Part shown: in pieces, positions 1 to 5,214 of the stretch
Layout of the letters: every line of letters starts with the position of its first letter
Numbering within the stretch: position 1 is the stretch's first letter
From: Thermoplasmata archaeon
GTDB taxonomy: Archaea > Thermoplasmatota > Thermoplasmata > Thermoplasmatales > Thermoplasmataceae
Direction of reading: 5' to 3'
DNA: 5,214 nucleotides
Assembly (NCBI GenBank): GCA_021845155.1
Contig: JAKBSB010000115.1
Span: 1-5,214, forward strand
The notes under the pieces: generated by a model
What the model was told of the DNA's origin: nothing
Databases searched by the model: none
The model's input: only the letters and a program-made list of their open reading frames with translations
Program-made: the position numbers and the translations under genes

Positions 1-1
1 A

Positions 2-850
2 TTTGTGGCAAGCAACTGGCCAGAAGAGCACAGAAGAGTGTGGATGCTGTCAAAGATCAATGTTGTAGCATCAGTTTTCGCGGTATTTGGGGGAATACTG
101 CTGATATTTCATGGTTATATAGCTCCAATATATGGATCAATAGAATCGTTCCGGCTTCTTTTCATTGTTTCAACCATCATGATGGCAGTTTCATTCATCT
201 CGCTCTTCATGCTCCGGGAACGATTCAGGCCACGGAAGACCACACATGTCATGAAAAGGGAAAGCCTCCTTTATACGCTCAGGATCATAGGGCCGAATAT
301 AATCAACGGAGCAGGTCTTGGAATAGCCATCCCACTTCTCCCCTTATGGTTTGAACTCCGATTCAACATAACAGTATCTTTTGTGGGAGAGATATTCACA
401 TTTGCATACATTGCAATGGCTATTGGATCATATGTTTCAGGGAAGTACATTAACACTGCAAAATTCAGGGCAATAACCGTTTCTTCAGTCACCAGGATAT
501 TTCAGGGTGCAATTCTCCTTGTTATAGCATTCTCCCCATTTGTAGTCCTCGCTCTTTCCCTGTATTCATTGAGAAGCGGAATAGCTGGTCTGGGGGCACC
601 TATGAGGAGTGCAATAAGTGTAAGGGGTATAGGTAAGGAGGACTTTGGAGCAGCTTCAAGCATACAGGGAGTTTCCACAAGGGGATCCCAGATGACATCT
701 GGTGCTGCAGGTTATCTGATGGATATCTATTTTCCACTCCCTCTGATCATAGGAGGAGTCCTTCAAGTAGGGGGTGCAGCTCTCTATTACAGGCTCATAA
801 GAAACTGGGAGAAACAGCGTGAAGTTTTAGTGAGTCCTGGAAAAAAATAA
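2..850 (+). CDS. MFS transporter, C-terminal two thirds (5'-truncated by window edge)
   Basis: This is an integral membrane secondary transporter whose substrate cannot be told from the sequence. The frame is open to the left edge. The GTG at 5-7 is probably an internal valine, because a start there would leave only about eight membrane segments. About 282 residues are visible. Counting from that GTG as residue 1, hydrophobic segments lie near residues 17-40, 48-70, 91-116, 124-147, 157-198 (two helices), 215-236 and 243-264. This fits TM5 to TM12 of a 12-helix MFS protein. A basic loop at 71-90 (RERFRPRKTTHVMKR) fits the cytoplasmic linker between the two six-helix halves. The GSYVSGKYINTAKFR stretch (141-155) sits where the second-half copy of the MFS loop 2/3 motif is expected. 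The tail is short and charged (NWEKQREV). The missing part is roughly 120-150 residues (four helices). The thiolase follows in the same direction after about 105 bases, but a shared function is not shown. MFS membership is fairly secure; a drug-efflux or sugar/organic-acid role would be a guess. Confidence 0.8.
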   Translation, partial: FVASNWPEEHRRVWMLSKINVVASVFAVFGGILLIFHGYIAPIYGSIESFRLLFIVSTIMMAVSFISLFMLRERFRPRKTTHVMKRESLLYTLRIIGPNIINGAGLGIAIPLLPLWFELRFNITVSFVGEIFTFAYIAMAIGSYVSGKYINTAKFRAITVSSVTRIFQGAILLVIAFSPFVVLALSLYSLRSGIAGLGAPMRSAISVRGIGKEDFGAASSIQGVSTRGSQMTSGAAGYLMDIYFPLPLIIGGVLQVGGAALYYRLIRNWEKQREVLVSPGKK

Positions 851-917
851 TGTGTTTGTCGCTTGTTAAATAATTCTGCTGTTAACATCAGACATCAGTC
901 AAAAATAGGCATAAACG

Positions 918-927
918 TTAAAATAAT
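918..927 (+). promoter_or_regulatory. Candidate archaeal TATA box for the thiolase
   Basis: The sequence TTAAAATAAT lies about 34 bases (centre to ATG) upstream of the thiolase ATG at 956, with a purine-rich AAACG just before it that could serve as a TFB recognition element. In archaea the TATA box centre usually lies about 26 bases before the transcription start. That would place the start near 948, giving a leader of fewer than about ten bases. No GGAG or GGTG-like ribosome binding site occurs in 940-955, which fits a leaderless or near-leaderless transcript. The spacing is seen directly; promoter activity is inferred, and the region is AT-rich enough for chance matches. Confidence 0.5.
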
Positions 928-955
928 CCTAGACCTATGTCAAAATGATATCATA

Positions 956-2146
956 ATGACAGTGAGAACTCTGGAAGAAGCCTATGTTGTAGAATCCATA
1001 AGGACACCCATAGGAAAAAGGAACGGAAGCCTGCGCGATGTCCATCCTGTTGATCTGCTTGGAGATCTCACAAAAGCAATGTTCAGGAAGACCTCAGTTG
1101 AACCTTCACAGATTGAGGATTTCATAATAGGGTGTGTGAGTCAGGCGGGGGATCAAGGGTTTAACATTGCAAGGAATGCATGGCTCTCAGCCGGTTTACC
1201 CGAATCAGTTCCTGGAGTCACACTGGACAGACAATGCGGTTCCAGCCTGCAGTCACTCCAGTTTGCAGCAAACGGGGTGAGGTCAGGCCAGTATAAGGCA
1301 GTAATGGCGGGAGGGGTCGAATCAATGACAAGGGTCCCTCTGGGAAGTACCATTAACAGCACAGGAAATCCCATAACCCTTGGTCTCACGTTAAGATACG
1401 GCATAGAGGACGAATGGTTCAGCCAGGCAAAGGGTGCAGAAATGATAGCCAATAAATGGCATATTGAGAGGAATGAAATGGACATATTGAGCTATGACAG
1501 TCACAGAAAGGCGGCTGCGGCTTCAGAAAGTATGCAATCGGAGATAGTTCCGGTGAAGATTGGGATAAAACAGGACGAAACAGGGGAAATCATAACCTTT
1601 GACCACGATGAGGGTGTAAGGCAGAAACCGGACCTGAATAAAATGATGGAGCTCCCGCCCGCTTTTCCCGGATTAAAGCTAATAACCGCAGGAAACTCTA
1701 GCCAGATATCTGATGGAGCAAGCATTTCATTGATTGCAAATGATGATTTCTCCATAAAAAATAATCTCAAGCCAAGGGCAAGGATAATTGAAACGGCTGC
1801 AGTTGGTGTTGATCCTGTAACAATGCTTACCGGCCCAATTCCTGTTACACACAAACTTCTGGAAAGGGCAAATATGTCCATAGATCAGATTGACCTTTTT
1901 GAGGTCAACGAGGCTTTTGCCCCTGTGGTCCTGGCGTGGCAGGAAGAGTTTGATGTACCTTCTGATAAACTGAATGTACATGGAGGAGCAATAGCTCTTG
2001 GGCATCCTCTTGGTGCAACAGGGACAAGAATTCTGGCAACAATGATCAATGCTCTTGAACGTCGTGGAAAAAAGACCGGACTGATCGCTATTTGCGAAGG
2101 TGGGGGCATGGCCAACGGAGCTATAATAGAAAGAATTCAGCAATAA
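956..2146 (+). CDS. Thiolase (acetyl-CoA C-acetyltransferase / 3-ketoacyl-CoA thiolase)
   Basis: This cytosolic enzyme either condenses two acetyl-CoA to acetoacetyl-CoA or cleaves 3-ketoacyl-CoA with CoA. It has 396 residues from the ATG at 956, close to the usual 390-400. The N-terminal fold has the family opening [16 protein letters not shown]. The nucleophilic cysteine is Cys94 in LDRQCGSS, followed by the conserved [11 protein letters not shown] (118-128). The C-terminal half has NEAF (318-321), His350 in GHPLGATG, and the acid/base Cys380 in CEGGG. All catalytic residues are therefore present and an active enzyme is expected. An in-frame TTG at 863 would add 31 residues with no thiolase homology that I recognise, so I prefer the ATG. 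The [14 protein letters not shown] and [13 protein letters not shown] segments resemble bacterial FadA/AtoB-type thiolases. Archaeal mevalonate-pathway thiolases are usually SCP2-like and paired with a DUF35 protein, and no such partner is seen here. A role in fatty-acid or other acyl-CoA degradation is thus slightly favoured, but the chain-length preference cannot be read from the sequence. Confidence 0.93.
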   Translation: MTVRTLEEAYVVESIRTPIGKRNGSLRDVHPVDLLGDLTKAMFRKTSVEPSQIEDFIIGCVSQAGDQGFNIARNAWLSAGLPESVPGVTLDRQCGSSLQSLQFAANGVRSGQYKAVMAGGVESMTRVPLGSTINSTGNPITLGLTLRYGIEDEWFSQAKGAEMIANKWHIERNEMDILSYDSHRKAAAASESMQSEIVPVKIGIKQDETGEIITFDHDEGVRQKPDLNKMMELPPAFPGLKLITAGNSSQISDGASISLIANDDFSIKNNLKPRARIIETAAVGVDPVTMLTGPIPVTHKLLERANMSIDQIDLFEVNEAFAPVVLAWQEEFDVPSDKLNVHGGAIALGHPLGATGTRILATMINALERRGKKTGLIAICEGGGMANGAIIERIQQ

Positions 2147-2157
2147 TTAATGGAATT

Positions 2158-2164
2158 AAAAAAA
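2158..2164 (-). terminator. T7 tract downstream of the reductase stop
   Basis: A run of seven A on the plus strand reads as T7 on the minus strand, about 22 bases past the reductase stop codon. Archaeal RNA polymerase can terminate at T-runs without a hairpin, and I see no convincing stem here. It overlaps the 3' flank of the convergent thiolase gene. The tract is seen; its function is inferred. Confidence 0.45.
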
Positions 2165-2169
2165 TAAAA

Positions 2170-2174
2170 TTTTT
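2170..2174 (+). terminator. T5 tract downstream of the thiolase stop
   Basis: TTTTT lies 23 bases after the thiolase TAA, in the 39-base AT-rich gap shared with the convergent reductase gene. It could act as an archaeal intrinsic terminator. It is short, and further weak T-rich signals may lie beyond it inside the reductase 3' end. Confidence 0.35.
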
Positions 2175-2185
2175 GTGAAATAAAA

Positions 2186-5100
2186 TTATTTGTCGCATTT
2201 GCCGGTCGGGCATGCAGGATCGAAGGTTGCATCCAGTTTAAGATATTTGTCAGGAACTTTGGTCATGAGCTCTATGACTTTCTGCTCCACCTCAGGTTTC
2301 CTGATCTCCTTCTTTTCTTCCTTTCTGCTCTTTGTTCCGCTGTAGAGAACCTGCTGAACCTTGCTCTGGTCCCTGTAGACAGTTATACCCTTGCAGTGCA
2401 GGTCCTTTGCAAGCCTGTATGCCTTGGCTATGTCGTCAGGAGAGGCATCCGATGGAAGGTTTATGGTCTTGGACACACCTGAATCACAGTATCTCTGGAA
2501 TGTTGCCTGCATAAGTACATGCCATTCCGGCTCTATCTCATGGGCAGTTACAAATACTCTTTTTATTTCAGGGTCAAGATCTATTTCATGCAGGTTTCCG
2601 GTTCTTGCGACCTCGTGCATTAAATCTTCTGAATAGATATTCCTGGCTTTTAATGCATTCTCAAAGTGGTTGTTCACTTCCATAAGTTCCTGCCCGTTAA
2701 GTACATGTCTCACGAAAGCCAGTGCGAACAGAGGCTCTATTGAAGACGAGCAATTTGCTATTATTGAAATTGTGCCGGTCGGGGCTATTGTGGTTGTTGT
2801 GGAATTTCTCATCTTTATGCCCTGTTCCTGGTAAGTTGAACCATACCATCCCGGAAATACAAATCTCTCCTCGGCAAGCCTCTCCGATTCCATGTGGGAT
2901 TCCTCCTGGAGGAAGCTCATTACCTTCTCTCCCATTTCCAGGGCAGCTCCACTGTTGTAAGGTATTCCAAGCATGAGAAGCATATCGGCGAATCCCATAT
3001 ATCCAAGGCCTATCTTTCTGGTCTTTCTGGTCATTTCCTCTATATTGTCAACAGGGAATTTGTTTGCATCCACAACGTCGTCAAGGAATCTTGTGCTGAG
3101 CCTTATTACCTCTCTTAATCTCTCATAATCAACCTCTCCATCCCTGACAAATTTGCTCAGGTTTATGGATCCAAGGTTGCAGGATTCATAAGGCAAAAGC
3201 GGCTGTTCACCACAATTGTGTACTACAATTCCATTGGCAGTAAACGTGTGCGTAACTGGTTCTATGAGATCGAAAACCTCCTCCGTTCCGTCATCTTCAA
3301 TGGATTCTATTCTTGCGTTCCACTTTTCTTTTCTCGGTGACTTAACATACGAACTTCTTATTATTTCTAATTTTCCGTTCTTGCGTGGCGAAATGAATCC
3401 GACCTTATCTGCGAATACCAGTATACTTTCTCTGGCTATTGAAAGCTCATGGTGTGCCTGGCAAAGGTACTCTTTGTCATTTCTTTTGGAATCTGGCATT
3501 TTCCTTATCCCTGCTTTTTTCCTGTTTAGGTAAATTCTGCTGTAAATACCAAAGTTAAGGAGTAAAACCTGTACTTCTTGAAGCATCTCTTCACTGATTG
3601 AAGTCAATCTGACACTATACCTGGATTCAGGGGATATTGCTACGGTACCATCGGCTTCAAAGAGTCCCTGAAGGAATCCCTTCTGCATCTCCATGCTGCC
3701 GGTCATCACTGCTTCAGGAACACGGAGTTTGTTCTCACCCAGTCCAATCTGGACAGCATATTCCTTAAGTCTTTCAGATGCAACAGTGGAAACGTTTCTG
3801 CTTTCAACATTTACCACTCCAATTTCATATTTCCTGTTCTTAACAGGATCTCTTACCAGATCATTGACATATCCTGCGAATTTATCTGCCATGGGCCTGT
3901 CAGCATGATAGAACGAAAGTACTGCTCTTTTGTTTCCAGGGCCCTTGTTTATATGGCCGTCCCCTACAAGCCACCCGAGTACTCTTCCCTCTTCAAGGCT
4001 TCCACTTCTGCCAAAACCTCCTTCGTTACTCAATATGCGTATCTTCTCACCGTTTTTGAGATCGCCTGCATTTACCCACCCTCTCTCATCACTGTAAATC
4101 GGATGATCTCTCGTAAGCCTTATCCTGAAACCTTCTTTTGTCCTTATTTTAACAACAGGCTTTATTCCGGTCATGATCATGTTTGATGCATTCTGGAAGC
4201 GGCTTCCAAATGTTCTTCTGTCAGTAACTACCCTTATCAGATTCCCATCCTGATAAAGATCTCTTGCTCTTTTTATGCCTTCAGAAGTGTATACAAAAGT
4301 GTCTCCAGTTATACATGGATTGGTTGCCTCTATGTCAGCTATATGCCTCACGGGATTCTTCCTGTTTATTTCATCAAGGAATATCAGTCCCGGATCTGCC
4401 GTCTGCCAAGCTTTGTTTATTATGGTTTCCCACATTGTCCTGGCCTTTATGCGGTTGACAGTTTTCCCTGATCTGGGGTTTCTGAGATCTATGTAGTCAT
4501 CTGCATCCAGCTTCTCAAAGAACTCGTCAGTCATCCCGACTGAAATATTGAAATTGCTAAGTATTGTATTCTCTGAATCCTTGCTCATGATGAAGTCCAT
4601 TATGTCCGGGTGGTCAAACTGCAGGATACCCATATTGGCTCCTCTTCTCTTTCCACCCTGCTTTATGACGTCAGTGGTGGTATCGAATATTTTCATGAAT
4701 GAAACAGGTCCAGATGCAACCCCTTTTGTTGATCCGACAAGATCATCCTTTGCTCTCAGCCGTGAAAAGGAGAAGCCAGTTCCGCCTCCGGATTTGTGGA
4801 TCATTGCCTGGTACTTCAGGGCGTCAAATATGTCCTCTATACTGTCTGATACTGGCAGAACGAAACAGGCAGAAAGCTGTCCAAGTCTTGCTCCTGCATT
4901 CATCATGGTGGGTGAATTCGGTACATACTCGAGGTTTCTCATTATCTGCTCATACTTGTCTATTGTGTCCATGGCTGTTGTTGGCTTTGTTTGAACAAAG
5001 TTCATGAACTCTTCAAATGTGCCAGTGATCTGTCCCTCATTTACCAGATGATTGAATGCTCTGTTTAGCACCTCCATCTGGGTGGGCATAAGGCCTGAAA

Positions 5101-5214
5101 CTGGAATCTTTTTTCCATTCTCGGCTACTGTCCCATTCTTCTGAAATTTCATGTAGTCATACAGGAGTTCAACTATTCCCACGTGAGTTGCAACTCTCCT
5201 GAACATCTGCCCGG
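2186..5214 (-). CDS. nrdJ: Class II (adenosylcobalamin-dependent) ribonucleoside-diphosphate reductase with intein, N-terminus cut by window edge
   Basis: The enzyme reduces ribonucleotides to deoxyribonucleotides in the cytosol, generating its thiyl radical from coenzyme B12. Residues are counted from the Met at 5206. That Met is probably internal: the frame continues upstream as Gly-Gln to the edge, and related proteins have more sequence before MFRRVA. The N-terminal extein (1-297) contains [12 protein letters not shown] (94-105), the first redox cysteine Cys114 in LSACFV, GGGTGF (140-145) and KRRGANMG (186-193). An intein occupies 298-664. The C-terminal extein (665-1006) resumes with CGE: Cys665 is the thiyl-radical cysteine and Glu667 its partner, with Asn296 on the other side of the intein. 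Cys676 (ESCNLGS) pairs with Cys114. [10 protein letters not shown] (807-816) is the phosphate-binding region, and [10 protein letters not shown] (912-921) and GITVYRD (940-946) are barrel-end motifs. A charged linker from about 957 leads to a C-terminal CPTGKC pair that probably re-reduces the active site. The spliced protein would exceed 639 residues. Whether an N-terminal ATP cone exists cannot be seen. The promoter is outside the window. Confidence 0.95.
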   Translation of the reverse strand, partial: GQMFRRVATHVGIVELLYDYMKFQKNGTVAENGKKIPVSGLMPTQMEVLNRAFNHLVNEGQITGTFEEFMNFVQTKPTTAMDTIDKYEQIMRNLEYVPNSPTMMNAGARLGQLSACFVLPVSDSIEDIFDALKYQAMIHKSGGGTGFSFSRLRAKDDLVGSTKGVASGPVSFMKIFDTTTDVIKQGGKRRGANMGILQFDHPDIMDFIMSKDSENTILSNFNISVGMTDEFFEKLDADDYIDLRNPRSGKTVNRIKARTMWETIINKAWQTADPGLIFLDEINRKNPVRHIADIEATNPCITGDTFVYTSEGIKRARDLYQDGNLIRVVTDRRTFGSRFQNASNMIMTGIKPVVKIRTKEGFRIRLTRDHPIYSDERGWVNAGDLKNGEKIRILSNEGGFGRSGSLEEGRVLGWLVGDGHINKGPGNKRAVLSFYHADRPMADKFAGYVNDLVRDPVKNRKYEIGVVNVESRNVSTVASERLKEYAVQIGLGENKLRVPEAVMTGSMEMQKGFLQGLFEADGTVAISPESRYSVRLTSISEEMLQEVQVLLLNFGIYSRIYLNRKKAGIRKMPDSKRNDKEYLCQAHHELSIARESILVFADKVGFISPRKNGKLEIIRSSYVKSPRKEKWNARIESIEDDGTEEVFDLIEPVTHTFTANGIVVHNCGEQPLLPYESCNLGSINLSKFVRDGEVDYERLREVIRLSTRFLDDVVDANKFPVDNIEEMTRKTRKIGLGYMGFADMLLMLGIPYNSGAALEMGEKVMSFLQEESHMESERLAEERFVFPGWYGSTYQEQGIKMRNSTTTTIAPTGTISIIANCSSSIEPLFALAFVRHVLNGQELMEVNNHFENALKARNIYSEDLMHEVARTGNLHEIDLDPEIKRVFVTAHEIEPEWHVLMQATFQRYCDSGVSKTINLPSDASPDDIAKAYRLAKDLHCKGITVYRDQSKVQQVLYSGTKSRKEEKKEIRKPEVEQKVIELMTKVPDKYLKLDATFDPACPTGKCDK
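3215..4315 (-). mobile_element. Intein in NrdJ at the NP/CGE active-site loop
   Basis: This in-frame protein-splicing element has 367 residues (host-ORF residues 298-664). Splicing block A is [10 protein letters not shown], with the nucleophile Cys1. Block B is [13 protein letters not shown], with the TxxH motif at Thr365 and His368. The C-terminal blocks are [16 protein letters not shown] and IVVHN, with the penultimate His663 and the terminal Asn664, followed by Cys+1 (Cys665). All residues of the standard class 1 splicing route are therefore present. A LAGLIDADG endonuclease lies between blocks B and F. The boundaries are exact, because removing the element restores the family-invariant ATNP-CGEQ sequence. 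Proline at -1 with Cys at +1 matches, from memory, the site of the mini-intein in the Methanothermobacter RIR1 protein, so this is probably the same allele with the endonuclease retained. Base composition in sampled stretches (about 35-53% GC) overlaps that of the flanking extein, so nothing indicates a very recent arrival. Confidence 0.96.
3392..3997 (-). other. LAGLIDADG homing endonuclease domain within the intein
   Basis: The domain spans approximately host-ORF residues 404-605; its outer limits are estimates. Two LAGLIDADG helices are visible: [10 protein letters not shown] (409-418, at 3953-3982) and [10 protein letters not shown] (511-520, at 3647-3676). Their metal-binding acidic residues are Asp416 and Asp519. 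The roughly 100-residue spacing is typical of a single-chain, two-motif homing endonuclease. Such enzymes cut intein-free alleles so that the element is copied in by repair. The predicted target is the uninterrupted reductase sequence centred on the Asn-Pro/Cys-Gly-Glu codons. With both aspartates and an unbroken frame, it looks potentially active. Basic stretches after the second motif ([16 protein letters not shown]) could contact DNA. Confidence 0.85.

Noticed and set aside
5..7. GTG as the true start of the transporter
   Set aside because: The frame is open to the window edge and only about eight membrane segments follow, which fits an MFS protein cut by the window boundary.
852..861. Similar short strings TGTTTGTCGC (852-861) and ATTTGTCGCA (2188-2197)
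   Set aside because: The shared 8-base core TTTGTCGC is short, and the second copy is the coding sequence of the reductase C-terminus (Cys-Asp-Lys). Chance similarity is the simplest reading.
863..955. TTG at 863 as the thiolase start (427 residues)
   Set aside because: The extra 31 residues do not look like a thiolase N-terminus, and they would cover the likely promoter. The ATG at 956 gives the normal family length.
1727..2143. 138-residue minus-strand reading frame opposite the thiolase 3' half
   Set aside because: It is antisense to the catalytic NEAF, GHPLG and CEGGG regions. Its residue make-up looks like a shadow frame, with many Cys and Ser.
3215..4315. A free-standing homing endonuclease gene or group I intron inside nrdJ
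   Set aside because: The insert is in frame with no stop and begins with Cys and ends with His-Asn before Cys, so it is an intein. An intron would not need an open fused frame with these splicing blocks.
4548..4994. 148-residue plus-strand reading frame opposite the reductase
   Set aside because: It lies wholly antisense to a strongly conserved part of NrdJ (including the LSACFV and GGGTGF motifs) and its translation shows no recognisable domain.
5204..5206. ATG as the true start of the reductase
   Set aside because: The frame continues upstream as Gly-Gln to the edge, and the MFRRVA segment is internal in related enzymes as I recall them.

Overview
The window most likely comes from an archaeon, with Thermoplasmatales-type acidophiles (Ferroplasma, Picrophilus, Cuniculiplasma relatives) as the best guess. 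Four things suggest this. AGG, AGA and ATA codons are frequent. The thiolase start has no Shine-Dalgarno sequence but has an archaeal-looking TATA box about 30 bases upstream. The gene ends carry bare T-tracts instead of hairpin terminators. The ribonucleotide reductase is a class II enzyme with an intein, an arrangement I recall from this group. The taxon is inference; archaeal origin is better supported.

Layout: three protein genes fill nearly all of the window. On the plus strand, the C-terminal two thirds of a major facilitator superfamily (MFS) transporter run off the left edge and end at 850. A 105-base gap with a candidate promoter follows, then a complete 396-residue thiolase (956-2146). 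A 39-base AT-rich gap with T-tracts on both strands separates it from a convergent gene. On the minus strand, most of an adenosylcobalamin-dependent (class II) ribonucleotide reductase occupies 2186-5214; its N-terminus lies beyond the right edge.

The most notable element is a 367-residue intein (3215-4315) inside the reductase. It has complete splicing motifs (Cys1, TxxH, His-Asn/Cys+1) and a LAGLIDADG homing endonuclease with both motif aspartates. It splits the Asn-Pro/Cys-Gly-Glu active-site loop, so the +1 cysteine used for splicing is also the catalytic thiyl-radical cysteine. The unspliced precursor should therefore be unable to make deoxyribonucleotides.

The three genes have no obvious shared pathway. 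The transporter and thiolase lie in the same direction, but the thiolase seems to have its own promoter. The thiolase probably acts in acyl-CoA or acetoacetyl-CoA metabolism, and the reductase supplies DNA precursors. I found no RNA genes, CRISPR arrays, insertion sequences or sizeable repeats. Apart from the intein this is an ordinary chromosomal region.
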